This document shows, piece after piece, positions 23,590-37,700 of a stretch of DNA of 64,000 nucleotides. The stretch lies in the NCBI GenBank assembly GCA_021399435.1, contig JAJTUP010000002.1:620001-684000 (forward strand), read 5' to 3'. The notes below the pieces were generated by a model. That model saw nothing but the letters and a program-made list of their open reading frames with translations, did no database searches and was not told the DNA's origin. A program made the position numbers and the translations under genes. This stretch comes from Diaporthe sp. PMI_573 (Eukaryota; Ascomycota; Sordariomycetes; Diaporthales; Diaporthaceae). Each line of letters starts with the position of its first letter. Position 1 is the first letter of the stretch.

Positions 23590-26509
23590 AGCTGCACTTT
23601 GCTCCCGGTCTTGTCACCTGCGGCCGGTTGCCGATGGGGTTAGGAAACGAGTGCCGGTGGTGCGTGGAGTTTGGACGAGAGCAACCCCCCAGAAACAGCC
23701 CGAGACGATCGTCTGGTCGCCAAGTCCCAGGGAGAAAGTGCTTGTATCCTTGTAAAGGCACCTTTTGGTTGGGGTAGCACTCACTCACTCAGTCGGTCTC
23801 TGATGAGAGATGGGAAAGCCCCCTCTTGGCACAAGGGGCGGCGATGGGCTCTCTGCCGATCAGATCTCTTTTGGCTCTTGCTCTAAGCCCCCTTTCTTGG
23901 GGCGTGTCCGTTTGAGCTGGTTGCAAAGTGGGAAAGTATTATGCTTGCCAACCGTATATCAGGATATATTTGGACAAGATGGGCGGGTAGACTCGCGGGC
24001 AGAGCGATCGACCTCAACAGGGACAAGAGATGCCGAAAAGTAAAGTTTCTCAAGCTCGCATCGGACAGCAGGAAAGCTGCAGAGCAGCAAGGAGGGCGTC
24101 CAGGGCTCGGCGACGAGGTAGAGTGCTGTTAGTATCCAAAAAAGATTCGAGGCACCGCTCCCGCCTGATTGATACGCGCCCTGTTGTTGTTAAGTACGGG
24201 ATGCAGTAGAAGAGGGGGCGAGGCGCTTGAGATGAACACCCACACCTGTCTCGCTGTCTCGCTGTGTCTCCTCTCCTCCCCTCGCGGTATCGATGACCCG
24301 TCGCGATAACGCCATGACGGGTAGACGCGCAAGCAATCTGCAATAGCATAGCATGGGCCAGATACGCGAGGTGGGAGGGGGCAGTGGAGGCCTGGGTTGC
24401 AGACGACCCCAACAAACGAGGCTATACGAACCTACGACGAATTGGGGAGGTGCGTTGCAGGTTACACAGGTAGCCTGGAAGAAGACGGCAGGAGCATATC
24501 GATAGACCGAACGACCACTCAGGCACAGGCACAGGCACTTGCACTGGGTTCAGTCACCGCTGTGTGGTAGTACGGGAGAAATGAACAGTCCAACCCCCGA
24601 CACAACCCAGGTAAGCTAAAGCTATATGCTGTTGTACATACGTACCCACCAGAACCGCAGCGGGATACGCACGTTGCACAACTCAACCGTCACAGCTCGG
24701 TACCTGACCAGAGTATGTGCAGTGGGGGGCTTGGGAGGTACCTATCTGCACCTCAAGGGCAGGAGGCAGAACTGGTAGGGTGCCATTGCGAGACTTGGAG
24801 ACTGCGACTCTGAAGTCTGTTCATCGTTACCCCTGGCATATGGCCCGGTACCTGTTTATCATTCTCAAGTGTTGTGTGTGTGTGAACCCCGCACGACTGC
24901 CCACTCAAAACGATTCCGAGTTGGGGAATCGATTCGCAGGCTCGCAGCAGATCAATGGGATGGTGGAAAGGGAAGCGTACTGTGTAGCCGTAGTAGTATT
25001 CTAAGTTGGCGCTGGACATGGGGAGCAATTTGCCAATATTGCATGCCTTGCGCAACACAGCAGCGCTAGCCTCTCCCCAATCCCATCCCTGCATCAGTTG
25101 CCAATGCCAGAATGCAACGGCCCGGTTCGACAAGTCGGTCATGCTGCGGGATCATGCGTGCCTGGTGCGTGGGCGTTGGCGTAGGGCCATGCCACCTGCG
25201 CGCCGTGTGTGCCTGGGTGGGCGGGAGGTGCAGCAGGACTAGAGATCGGACTAGGTTGGTTTTGGTTTCCCCAGCACTTCAGCCTATAATTACAACAGAT
25301 CAATCAATGCTTGCTGCTGCTGCTGGATGCATAGTCCGCACCGACCCAACAGAGCCGCCACGGGGTTTGGGGGCAGGAAGGATTGGGAGGCTTGGGTGGC
25401 TTGGGACGGCAAGCAGGGAGAAGGGTCCCGGGCGAGAGGCACAGGCACGGCCCCTTCCTCCCCCCCGGGGCAGGAGCTTTTGTCCCGGGCCGTTATTGGC
25501 GAGGGTGTGTTGGATATCGATCTGGGTCATGGACGGGGCTAGGTTTGGATCTTTGGGATTTTTGGGATCTCGGTCGCGAGCGAGGTGACAGCAGGGCGAG
25601 TGGCGAATTCCGGGTATCGCCCGTATCTCAGCCAATCCTTCCTGCGTGGGTGTGTGTGTGTGGTGTGCGTCCCTGGCAGCCTGGCCAGCCTGCCATGCCA
25701 GCCTGCCAGTCATGTCAGCCCCAGTTCGAACCTCATCTGATGGCATGGGCTTTGTCGCCAGCTTTTCCGTGTGGCCGGTCCCCATTCGGCTCCGAAACAT
25801 GGCTATGGGCAGCTGGCATAGGCCGACCTCCCGTCAAGCTCCAATCATCCTGGCGTCAATATCATGCCATGTCAACAGCAAAATTGTCATTTCCAACCGT
25901 CTGTGCTGCCCAAGCGGGACCCCTACCCGATTGCCCGCGGCAGGAACCTCCCTCGTAGTCCTCTATCCGCCTCGACAGTGGGATTTCTGAAAGGGGAATC
26001 ACCGCCTGCGGACATGAGTCGAGTACCGCCAATAGCCAGGGACAATGTTAAAGCGCATTACGATGTAAGACGGAAAGCTAGGGGGGGGGTTGTACGACGC
26101 TGAGTTGAGAGTGAGAAGTGAGAGTTGAAAGCTCTGAAATTCGTTGCGCTACCAAATACTGTAAACGCGGGTATCAACAACCTAAAAAAGTTTGACGCCC
26201 TCTGTGTGTATGCGAAGAAGATGCCACTCCGACTTGGGGACCCGGAACCTCGAGGCCAAGCTGGGAGAAAAAACCACAGGCAGACAACACTTTCAAAGCA
26301 GACCAAGGCGTCCCCCACAACCCCATGTGCATCCCGTAAAGCCCCGAGCCAACGCAGTTGGCTGGCGGCGGCGGCGATGATGAAGACAAACCCCTCCCGA
26401 ATCCAACTCCATCCAAAATGCTAGACCCGTATCGTATATGCCCCTTTGAATTTTCCCCTCGTGAAATAGTAAAGAAATCATCCTCCACCCTTTTGGTAAA
26501 TCTGTACAA

Positions 26510-26580
<71 letters not shown>

Positions 26581-27296
26581 CTTCCTCTGGGAAAGACACA
26601 CCATCACTTCAGCTGAAGTAATGCACTTTCATGCGGGCCGGAACTCCGACAGTGTGATGGACGCTGAATCCTAATGGCTTACTGCAAACTCGGCACGGCC
26701 AAGGGTGGAGAACCTCAACTCTGCGGCCCTTGGATGGGACAAGCCGTGTGTTCATGCCTGGGAGATGCGCATCCGAGCCTGATAGACCCTGTCCTGGGGG
26801 CTGCAATGCCGCCAAGACATCTTATTTGCGCCTTGACGTGAAGAGCTTCCACGGACGTTGGGGTAGCGCCAGCTGTTGTGTGCTTGTGGCGCAATGGCGG
26901 AACAAAGCGGGGGAAGAGCCTCCCAGATCCGTTTGAGAATGAATGTCAGGCAATCCATACCCTCGTCCTGGGTAGACTGGACGAAGGGGAAAGCGCGTTT
27001 GGCGAGATTTCTCAACGATCTGGTCGGGTCAACCCCCGTTCCGCTTGGACCGTGAAATTTGTAGTGAGCGTCTGATAGGAACAGCGTCGGAGGCCGTGCT
27101 CTGATAGGCGAGAACTGCCCCCCTTTTCTCCACACCGTAGGAAAGCTGCGCGCCGAGTGAATATCCGGCATGCAGTGGCACGTATCGGGCGACCTGGGCA
27201 TGGTCAAAGAGCCATGACATTTCCCAAGTCACCCGAGACGCCGTGCGAAGGACCATGAGAGTGCTTAGAACAAGAAACTGCGCGGTAGGTTGTGGC
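23590..27296. other. 3.7-kb intergenic region with CT microsatellite
   Basis: This is the upstream side of the PNGase A gene and the 3' flank of the next minus-strand gene. No ORF looks real; those of 90-190 codons are Gly/Pro/Arg-rich and lack splice continuity. It includes GT-rich tracts near 25,650 and a (CT)n array at 26,513. Confidence 0.5.
26513..26576 (+). repeat. CT dinucleotide microsatellite, about 32 copies
   Basis: An uninterrupted TC/CT run of about 64 bases. ORFs crossing it encode only LS or ER repeats. Expected to be length-variable. Confidence 0.98.
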
Positions 27297-27845
27297 TCAT
27301 GCGTGTGTGTTGTCCCAGAACCTCCTCCTCGCGGCGACGGCCAGCTTGTTGCCGACAAACCGGTGCTGGTAGAAGTTGAAGACGGCGAACTCGCCCGTGG
27401 ACATGACGTAGCTCTCGGGCTGCGCCGTGACGCGGTCCCACAGCTGGGTGAGCGCCGACTCGAGGATGCCGCTGACGACCGGGTCCCGCGCGCCGTCCGG
27501 GCTGTCGCGCGCGATCTCCAGGGCCTCGGCTACCGTATTTGGGTCCAGGTTGCCGAAGTCGGAGGGCGGCTGAACGGCCGGTGAGGTGCGCGGCGAGGCT
27601 GATCGTTGTTGATGGGACTGGTGCTGGGATGATATGTGGGCAGGGGATGTGCGTGGGCTGAGGGGTTCTGCGGGGCCGTCCATGTCCATGTGGTCCTCGT
27701 GCTGTGGCGTCGGAGGTTGTACAGCGCCGCCCATGGTGAAGGGCACGAAGGTTGAGTGGTCGGTTGTGATCGCTGGGCCCGCAAAGGACCGGTAAGGTAG
27801 GTAGCACGGGTTGGAGTTGAAGTCCTGAGGGTGAAGAGACAACAT
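27297..27845 (-). CDS. conserved fungal protein of unknown function (182 aa)
   Basis: A single minus-strand exon of 182 residues. The N-terminal two thirds are disordered, rich in Pro, Ser, Gln and His (HMDMDGPAEPLSPRTSPAH, QHQSHQQRSASPRTSP), with SP/TP sites that could be phosphorylated. The C-terminal 80 residues look folded and conserved: DPNTVAEALEIARDSPDGA, DPVVSGILESALTQLWDRV, then ESYVMSTGEFAVFNFYQHRF and GNKLAVAARRRFWDN. I associate this C-terminal style with uncharacterised conserved filamentous-fungal proteins but cannot name a function. There is no signal peptide, membrane span or catalytic motif. The gene borders the 10.8-kb gene-free region on its promoter side, so a long regulatory region or leader is possible. 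Confidence 0.68.
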   Translation of the reverse strand: MLSLHPQDFNSNPCYLPYRSFAGPAITTDHSTFVPFTMGGAVQPPTPQHEDHMDMDGPAEPLSPRTSPAHISSQHQSHQQRSASPRTSPAVQPPSDFGNLDPNTVAEALEIARDSPDGARDPVVSGILESALTQLWDRVTAQPESYVMSTGEFAVFNFYQHRFVGNKLAVAARRRFWDNTHA

Positions 27846-28240
27846 CTTGAAGATGAGACCAGACGGGGGGGGAGGAAGAAGAGCCTGGCGCGTAGTGGGT
27901 TATATGCTCCCGAGACGAAGGCGAGGAGGCGAGGGAGGAATGAGGGATGAACACCGGTCAGTGACAGAGGATGCCGCTCAATGCTGTACGACGTGCCTTC
28001 TGCAGCTGGTTCGCAGAAAGATGATCTGTCATATAACTGGTCCTGGTTCCAGTGTAAAGGTTCTGGACGTCTGTGTCGTTGTTGATAGGTTGATCAACGG
28101 GGGAATTTGCCGTTATTGCTTTTTCTAGCTGGTACAAGGTCTTGGGGGCAAGGGCCGAGGGTGGCGCGTTGGTTCTTGTCTGTCAGTCCTGTCTTGTCTT
28201 TGTGTTGGTTCTTGTGTATGTTTGCTGTATCTTGGTATGC

Positions 28241-28261
28241 GTTGTACGTTGTACGTTGTAC
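28241..28261 (+). repeat. GTTGTAC heptamer, three tandem copies
   Basis: Three perfect copies of a 7-base unit about 400 bases upstream of the 27.8-kb gene start. Confidence 0.9.
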
Positions 28262-31200
28262 TTGGGCCTGACAAGAGTGATTCCGGTTTGAGGAAGCTGG
28301 CGTCACGGGGAAGTGCGAGGCGAGGCTGATGATGGATAGGGCTGGTTGCTTGCCGTAATCCAGATGGGGAGACGCAGATGGGCGGGTGTGAGATACTTAT
28401 ACATGCAGTTTAGATCGGGCCTGACGCAATAGGGGCAGCAAAGTCGTAGTCGGAACTTTGGGACTGGAGTTTGTTCTGACTAGGTTTGACGAATCCTCGT
28501 CGTCAAGAGCGGAATGATCGCGACAAGTCCCAAAGTTTAAGACCCAATGCCTGGCGGCAATAATAGAGTGACACGCCCCATGCGGTTCCGTCCCGACAGC
28601 TCAGACGCAGAGTGGGAGTGGCGTACCGTAACCTGAGATTACCCTGACTCTGGTACCGTCTGGGCTCCGACAAGGTCGAGGCCGTTAGCCGTGGGCAGGC
28701 TGGCAGGGGGCCAGGAGGGCAGGAGGGCAGGAGTGCAGCAAGGGGGCAGGGGTTTTCCCACCCAGGCGCCAGGCCATGGGTCAAGGTGGCTATCACCTGC
28801 TGCTGATCCTTTGCTGGGTCCCCGTCCAGGTCCAGCTTCGGGGGGCTCTTGGCAGAGAGATCAACCAAGCCCCCGCCGACAATGACAAGCAGAATCGTTT
28901 CTGAAGCAAACCCAGGCGGAGGAATTGTCCTCTTCGGGATCACGGCTGCCAGACAATCTCGATACCTTCTCTGCCCAGCGCTCTCATGCGGGCCGCACTA
29001 CGCGTAGAAACGACGGCTCCTAATGCTCGCTCGACATCGGCCGGCTAGCACGGCTGCCACTGCTTACTGGGAGGGTCGATGCGCAGACGCCTTTTTTGAC
29101 AACGCGAGCACAAACGAGCACGGTCGTGTCAAAGGGACGGCACGACGACCAGACTAGTATCTGCGTGTGTGCGTGCTGGTATATGTGTGTGTGTGTGTGT
29201 TCGTCGTGTTGTTGCACAAGTGCGCATGGTTTGTACTAATCCGGTGACCGCCTTCGAGGCTCCGCCATGTACTGTACTTTGTCTCTCGGTCTTTCTTATT
29301 TTTTAAATTTGGAGGAGGGCAGCCGCGGTTTGGAGTATTTTGGAGAAGCTTTGGCAAGGAAACAGGACTTTTCTTCTTTCTGGTCTATTGTTGGAAATCC
29401 CATGGCGAAGTTCCACCGTACCTGAACCTTGGGAGGTACATAGGAAGGGGGGGTCTCGAGTGCTCCCTCCCACTGGTCTGGAGGAATGAAGAAAGCAGGA
29501 CGGTAGCATCAGGTAACGTTTGCCAGGTAGGTAGCTGGTAAGCCTGCCAGGGATGCGGTCGGCTGTGGGGGGGGCCAGAAAAGTACTTTGGCCGTCAGAG
29601 TTTACACTGCTGGGTTATATGGGGCGAAACCGTACCCATGACCGGCTAGAAACTCAAAGCGATGGTGATTAGACTCGACAAGTTTGACAATAAGTCATGT
29701 ATTGGTCATGTAGCTGCTTCAGCTGGCATACTTTTGGGAAATGTACCCTCGGCAGTTGGCCAGATGATCGACCAAGCCCTTTGTGCCAGCGCGCCTGTCT
29801 GTATATGCTCACGATCACTTATGCGCAAGACTCGGGGCCACATGGTGGGACCACGCTGGCTTGGAAGCAAAGCGCGGCAAACCCAAAGACCCAGTTGCTG
29901 GAAACGCACAGCCATGATGGAGCAGCGGCGGCAGCATCTGACAGCAGCAGCAGCAGCGGTGGCGGCGCGAGAAGCGCTTAGCCGGGATTGTATTTCGCCT
30001 CCTCGTCTGTCTGAGTTTTGAGGTCGGGAGAATGAGGCGATATGTTTGGAGCTACGGAGCACATACTGAGTTCGTCGTTATCGCATAGCGCTGGCCCTCG
30101 GTGCGCAGTACGGGAGGAGATGGCCGGGAGCTGGGCGGTCCGGATCCCAGTCCATGATCATCGAAGTTGGGACGGCCCCGTCTCGCATGATCCCTTGCTC
30201 GAGCCGGCCAGCTCCAGCTCACAGCTCTCAGCTTCTGGGGTTGTGTAATAATTCAGGCGACGCCGTAAAGCCCATGAACATTGCTATTATCGGGTCCGGC
30301 AGCCTGGGCGTGCTGGCCTGAGCTTGGAGACCCGACGGACGGAGCCCTAGCTATGCGACGTACGACAGAGCACATCCGGCCAGCAGGCGTAGGGTGCCAG
30401 GTGCGTGTACATGGCTGTCTGTACACTACGTCCGTGAGTGCAATGTAACAGGAGACCATGTGCTGGGGCTAGCCCCCCACCCCCGTTCCTGGCCGACGCC
30501 TGTTTCCGACCTTATCCCACCCCGCCGGGAAATGCCATTGACTGAATATTCTGACTGTGCGGCCCATACGTTGTAAAGCCGTGGACGGTCCTGCCTCGGC
30601 CGTTTTCAAGGGCGCTGGGGTGGGCTGGGCTGAGCAGCTTGGGCGGGCAGCGTTTGCAGGCAGCGTCGGGCGGGCGGGCTTGGAAAAGTCAAATGAGGTC
30701 TTGAGGGGCGCATGAGTCAAACGGTGACGAATTTCGAGAGAGTTTGCTTTGACCCCAGGGCCACCGTCTCGCAGGAGGCTTGCCAGGCCGGAAAACCCAC
30801 CCGGCATCTCGCGCGGCGACTCAGGAATTCGACGAGTCGACGGAGGATTCCCGAGGCAATGACCAGATCGTGACTGAAACCGGGTCGAGGCAGATTACCA
30901 CACAGGCAGAGATGGGCTCGGCCGCCCTCGCCTCGTGGCCATCGTCATAGGCGTCACGAGGGGTTGGTGTTTGGGTTTCCTCACCGACTTTGACAGCCTC
31001 TGAGCTTAAGCGTGCGCCCGGCCTGGCCTGGCGGCGTGCATGAGCGAGCATGTCGGAGACAGTGTCGGCTCGGAGTCGGATTAGCAGGATAAGGATTCTT
31101 TTTCGTCCGGATTCCTGTCGACGACTGTTGGGTAGGATCGTTAGTCGCCGGAATGTGCCGTGTTAGTTGGGTGCGGAGTGTCTCTGGCTGGGGGCCTGGG

Positions 31201-31675
31201 AGGACGGCATCATGCCATGACAACTAATGGCTGGCCTGCAGCGGGACAGGCCTCGCAGAACCACGTGCAGGTCTGACAATTATCACCCGTCCCACCTGCA
31301 TGCTCCTCACCGTCCTCGTAATTGTTCTTCCCGCAGTGGGGGTTATGGTTTGTGGTTGTGGTTGTGGTGGTTGTTGTAGTTGGGGTCTCTGCCGAGTCTG
31401 GGCCGTTCTTCGCCGGGTCTCCACTGCAAAGTCCAGACTCACCAAGTCCGATCGCTAATCTTGATTGCAGATGGTGCTGCCCGGGTCCTCCCAGCTCGCG
31501 CCGAAGCACGCGCAGCTGGGTGCACGCGGTGCAGCAGGAGCTGCAGGCCTGCAGTAGTGCAGGAGCAGTACAGACCCAGTCCCAGATCCAGTCCAGATCA
31601 GACCAGACCAGACCAGACCGACCAGATCCGACCCGAGCAGAGGGAGGCAGGGTGGGCAGGCACGGTGCTCCGTAC

Positions 31676-31750
31676 CAGGCACACAGGCACAGGGACAGAC
31701 AGGCACAGGTACATGGGCAGACAGGCACAAGCCCAGGCACACAGGCTCAC
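31676..31750 (+). repeat. degenerate CAGGCACA minisatellite
   Basis: CAGGCACA, ACAGGCAC and CAGACAGGCACA variants repeat about eight times with small changes. The opposite strand gives a Cys/Leu/Pro-rich ORF, which is why a 176-codon minus ORF appears here; I do not regard it as a gene. Confidence 0.85.
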
Positions 31751-34700
31751 AGACTCCCTCCCTCGCTTTCTCTCTCCCACACGCAGGACACGCCACACAA
31801 CCAACTCAACCCTCTGGTCCCTCCCCGAGCTGCCCGCGGCAGGCAAGGAGGATCGTTTGAGTTTGGGCGCCAAGCCCTTCAATTTTCAGCCGGTGTTCAG
31901 CCGACGAACGACACATGCAGCCAGCCATGCAGGTGATGCAACCGTGGTGTCTGCTGCCCACCTCCCGTGGGATTTTCCTCGGATCGTCAGGCCACGCCCC
32001 AGATATGATGTAATTGTTCATAAGGAGGGGGCACAGTTCTGACTTGCAAAAGTATGAGAACTGACTGGCCGCCCTCGCGGTTCGGGATTCCACTTACGAT
32101 GCCCAATTGACCGGCTACGAACGGCAACGGTGTTGTTGTTGTGTCTCTCGACTCGTCCCGGAATGGAAGGTTTGTTGGCAGCCCGGGCTGGATCCTATAG
32201 CCTTGAGCCTATAGCCTGGTAGCCTGGTACTGTGTAGCCTGTCTCGTTCGAGCCGGTCCTTTTGTCGCTCGCATTGCAGAGCACAATGCTGCACCTGGCA
32301 GACTGGACCCCTAGCCCAAGCGCCGTGCCGGACTAACCAGCTTCGTGGGCAACCTCCGACCCTTGGGATTCAGATTCACAAACATCAGACGGATCGATTC
32401 GCCACGGCTTTTCCGACCGCGTCCTGTCCCTCGGGCCTCTGCAAGTACACAACTACCCGCATGCCTATCCCAGCCTTCCCTGACTGGCTGCTGGGGCCGA
32501 CAGGATGACCGGCAGACTTTTTTCTTTTCTCTTACAACAAAACAGCCCATCCCGCCGGGGCGGCGAGTCCCTTGACAGGTGAGAGGTGGCCGGGCACGAT
32601 ACCGCCCTGGCCTGCGGGTGCTCGCAATTGCTGGCCCACCCCTGGCCCAGATCTGTGATCTGTTGGTCCCCACTCCTTCCAGAAGCGGAATGACATTCTT
32701 GCCAAAGTCTAATCCAGATGATCTGCGCTTGCAAAGCCCGTGTGCGTGTCCGTACCCGCCTCTTGTCAGGAGGCCCACCCCTTGCCGTAATACAGTTTCG
32801 GACAGCCTTGCGTGCATGCCTGCCCAGCTATCAAGTGTGTCTATCATAATTGTTGTGGACGGCACAGGATAGCCGTCTTGGGTAGGGTACGAGCCATGGT
32901 CACACCCGCAGGACTGATTGAAGAGGAATGACAAATCTTTGGACCCGTGGATCTGGGCTCGGGTTGGAGAAGAGGACCGATGATGTGCATGCGCCGTGCT
33001 TTGCTTTGCTGTGCTGTGCAGTGCTGTGCAGCACACAAGATTAAGTCTTTCGTTTCGAGAGTGCGCATTAATGAGGGAGACGGGGGCTGCCATGTACATG
33101 CACGCACATCGGGTGCAGGTACACAAAGGGCGTGGAAAACAGATGTGGGTACGACGGCGCTTGGTGCAGACCAGCGCCCCATCAGTCCGCCTGCCATCCT
33201 GCCTTCCAGCCTGTTTGTCATGAGCCGAGATCAGCAGCAAAGATGAAACGGTCCATACTTTCGTGTGGGCGTATCCGTACTGTCGTTTACAAGATACAAC
33301 GGCCCGAGTCCCAACTTGCTCTTATTACTCTACACGTACACTACATACCGCCCGCGGAGGTCCACCGCCTATCCCAACCACTAAGTTGGCTCGCCAGCTG
33401 GGCCCCTCTGCTTGGACTAGGAAATAAGGTTTCCCTATGCCCTGAGACGGCCAGCTTCGCAGTGGACAGCAGCCCACATCGTGGACCCCTTCGTGACACA
33501 CCTGCAGTCTTCAGCTCCTCGGGGCGGTGCGTACGCGTCCCGCATTACGAACACCTTAATAAACAAAAGTCCCAATCCTATTACTCCTGCCGAACTAAAC
33601 TCGCATCAGCTGGAACGCCACGCCGGGCTTTCAGGCCCTACCGGGCGGAGGACGAGGCTGTCTAACTTTGTTCGCGCCCTTTGCCATGTCCGATAGTCTC
33701 CGCCGCGTTCGACTTAAGTTACCGAGAATGGTTGCCTGCTCGCCCGAGGACATTGTGACAACCTAGGGGTTGGAATTGCGCCGCCGGAGATGTTCTCTCC
33801 CAGTGGTCGATCAGTGCTGCACCCGACGGTAAGGTTTGGTCCAAATCAGGTTATTCCATCATGACCAGATCCACGAATGACTTCTGCTCCGAGTCAGCAC
33901 GCCTCGCTGGCAACGGGTCCTCTTTGTGCACGGGACAATATAATTTTTTGTGCCTTGTTTTTTTTTTTTGATTATTCTTTTGCCTCTTCTACCGCGAACT
34001 AGTCTGCTCGTCGGTGGTATAGCATGACGATGGTGTATTATTATTGTCAATATTACTTTTGAATTCCAAAAATTCAAAACCCAAGAAGGCGGCCGCGAGG
34101 ACCGCACAATTGGGACAAAGTTTTCGGATACGACAAGTTCCATCGCCAGGTCCCTCTGTGGCATTGCAAAGGCTGCCCCGCGCCGCGCCCCGGCCTGGTT
34201 CCTCCCAGCCTCTAGTCTTGACACATCGTGCACGACTTTTTTGTCACCGAGTATAAATAAAGTGGCGAACAACAGCACATCAGGCCAAGTGGCTCACCCA
34301 AAACCCACGGTGGGCGGGGGGCCGTAGGAGACGAGACTCATGGCCCAGCAGGAAAGCTCCCCGTACTTGAAACGTGGTTGACGGAAACCCTAAAGTTTGG
34401 ACGCAAGAGGGATGACGCTATGGCTGGGCGCTTGTTGTCGGTCCCTCGCCCGGGCGTCATCGTTGGCTAATGGGTTTTGCCATCCCACGGTCGGGCGGGG
34501 CGACAAGAATTGGGGTTCAAACTCAAATCAACCATCTCCCGCCGATAGAGTTTTGAAGTTTGCCATGTTTCGGTGACGAGCGGTGACGAAATACACTACT
34601 AGATTTGGGGATCACCCCTTTGGAGTGAGGGAGCCGTGCAGGCGATCCAGCACTAGGGGAAGGGTTTTGCTCCAGTCAAATGCTGTTGTAAGGTATCTAG

Positions 34701-37700
34701 TGTATCTGCCTCTGCTGGTACACTCAGAGCCAGCGTATCTAGGTAAACTGTAAGGGCAGACCACGGCCAGGGGTGCCTAATAAGCAGGTTGTCTACATAC
34801 CAGGGTACATGTCCCGAAAGACAGGTACCTGCCTTGTCCGGCTAGCACCTTGCAAGTAGGACCCGCCAGGTACTGTGCCTTGGTTACACAGTTAGGGGGG
34901 GGGGCAAGGAAAAATTGGGGAAGGGCTGTTCAATTCCGTGTTATACCCAACGCTCACATGTGGCTTGGACAGACAGCATGTGAGAGTGTGCTTGTGTGTG
35001 TGGGCTGGATGGTCAGGTACCACAGCCATGTTCACTCGATGGGCCCATGGGTCACGAGAGGCGGGTAATTCCAGACGTGTCAGATGCACCATCTAGGTAA
35101 TCGCAAACGAATGCACACCTACAATGTGTACGTACGTACTTGCTGCTCCTGTTCCAAACGTGTGTGGGTAGAAGACTTCGTGCAGCGGACAGAGGGCAGT
35201 ATGTACACCACACTGCCTTCTGCGACCCCTTCCATGAACTACAGTACTACCAGCTATGCATACCGTGGACAGTACATGCACCTGCGAGGCCTTTCCCGGT
35301 GCCCCAGGGGGCGCTGCACAAGTGGGAACAGGATCCGGGTCAAGAACGGTAATAGCAAGACCAAGCGACAGTCTCCCTCCTGAGGATCCTGAGGATCCAA
35401 AATCATCGGTGGCCCACTTCCATGGCGCTGATCATGATTGGATGCGGACACAAATACAACAGGCACACGTACGCACACATACAGCGTGCATCATGACATT
35501 GCACTCGCATACAGACGTATACATAGGGACATCCGGAATAGTCTACATACCTGCGTGGGTTGCGCAGCCCCCAAACTCCTGGGGCAATGCCATACCCTAC
35601 ACAGTACATACTAGCGGTCCATCTCACAATCCCTTCCGAAATAGGCCGACATATGCGGGAATAGGGTGCAGTAGTGGGGCCTGACATCTCCCTAGCGCAA
35701 ACCTTAATTTCTGCCGTGCGGCTGTCGGGCAGGGTGGACAGGTGGGAAGGCGAAGGCGCGAAGTGGGCTGCAGAAGGTACATGCCGAGGTAGTGTTTAGC
35801 GTGGTGCGTCCTGTGGCTAGGAAAAAAGTACATGCTGGAAGTACACTACACACGAGGCAGGCGCCGCGGGCGGAGGGCCAAGAGCAGAGCCGTACGGCTG
35901 GGCTGCATCAATCACTTCTGTCGGTCCACCAGTTCCGTGGCTTGCTCCCCACTCGCACAAAGCATACCTTGGTAGTGTGTGTACCTTTGTGCTCGGCGCG
36001 GACAAACCACTCACTTCTGTCACACACAGCCAACACCAACGGCAACCACGGCTTGTCACGACATCGGATGCAAGCATCTGGGCACTCTCCCTCATATTGG
36101 CTGGGGCAGGGGACGGATCCTTCCATTACGGATATGTACCACAGTAAATCTTGCCCTCTGCTGTGGGTCCCTCTCCGTCGCATCTTCAGCAATTCCAGAC
36201 AGAAAAAGGGCCACAAAAAGACGATCCCATTGCCCACTTCCCACGATTTAAGCTTTCGGACCTCGTTTTCCTTCTCCCCTTTCGGCTTCTTCTCCGTGGC
36301 CTTTGTGACGCGCTACCAACCCGTCGCCCAAAGTTTGTTTCACACGCTCTCGCATCAAGGACGGCTCAGCGGCACTTGCCACTAGAGTGAGTGCACACGA
36401 GGAATCGCGTCCGGTCTGTTGAACCTTCAACAGCTCAGCCGGACTGAGGCGGGCTGATTCCTCGCAGTGCGCGGCGGGCCACGACGCACGCCACCTTGGG
36501 CCGCTTCTCAATCAATAGATCGTGAGGCGGCGGCATAGTCCTTTATCCCACATCCCTCGAGACTTCCGGCGACGAAACGCCTGCCCGCCCGGCATCATTG
36601 GCAGCATGGCCCTATCCACCTTCCGCCCTCCGCAGCCGCCTTCCCGATAGCCTGTCTCCCACAATGCGGCACTGTGGTAAATCTCATCGGATCCACCCTG
36701 CCAGGCATGCCCGTCCCAGCCCGCCGCCTAGAGTGGGGACTGTCCAGTGTGCTCCGAAGCAAGGGGCCAGCTTGGACTGAACCCTTGCCCCGGTTTTCGT
36801 CGCCCCACGGTGACATCCCCCAAGCTGCGGAATGCCTTAATCGGGAGCCTCCAATGGACGACGCAAGAGTCAGTTCACCTCTGGTTGGTGACCATGACTG
36901 AGTCAACATCTCCCCAGCTCTTGTTCCCGTCGCATGGCCGTGTCGTCACGATGGCCTCGTCCTCGGAGACGTGCGCGTTGTCCTGCCTGCCCACCTGCCA
37001 TAGGGCTGACTCAATCAGCAGATAAAACAATCCAGATGGACCCTTGGCTTTGGACGATGCGCCAACCGCGACCGCCCGCAGCATCTCGGCTCGCGAACCT
37101 CACGGCCGGCAGCGGCACCACAGGAAATCTTCCGCCATGACGACTGCCAAGCCCCCGACGCCCCAGTGTATCCACCGTCTCATCATGAGGCAGGCCAGTT
37201 GGGTAATTCCGACGGCTTTAGACATCTCATGGCGGAGATGTCCATCCAACGTAATAAAACCACCCTGATTCGCATTCGCCTATCTTGATTCGGGAGACAA
37301 TGGTAACATGGTAATACCACGGCAGCGGTAACGAATCTAGCAACAGCGCGGTGGTAATTCCGCGAGAACAATTTGCCGCCTGAGGGGTATACTGCGGCGA
37401 TTCGGCCCCAGTTCGAAACGCGTCGAGCTGCCAGCTGGTTTCTATCATCCGCTTCAGAAGGCCAGTCAAACAAAATGCGGTCTTGGATGGCAAGTCATTC
37501 GAACCTTATGCCGACCTCGAATCCCAATCTTCCCTGCTAGTCCTCTGATCGCAACGGCTGCATGGCATCAGGGTCTCCCGCCCAGCCTTCTAGAATGCCT
37601 CTCTTACCCTCGTGTGGAATGCCAGACCAGCGTCCGATTCAGCCAAGACACTCAGACCCGGCGCCACTAGCTCTCTGTGCACAGTTCACCCGCGCGTCTA

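Noticed and set aside
31210..31936. ORFs on both strands around the CAGGCACA repeats
   Set aside because: Cys/Leu/Pro or Gln/Arg-rich products of degenerate tandem repeats, open on both strands at once.
32311..33240. 309-codon minus-strand ORF in the gene-free region
   Set aside because: Longest ORF there, but Cys/Arg/His-rich with no recognisable motif, membrane span or splice partner; looks like a chance frame.
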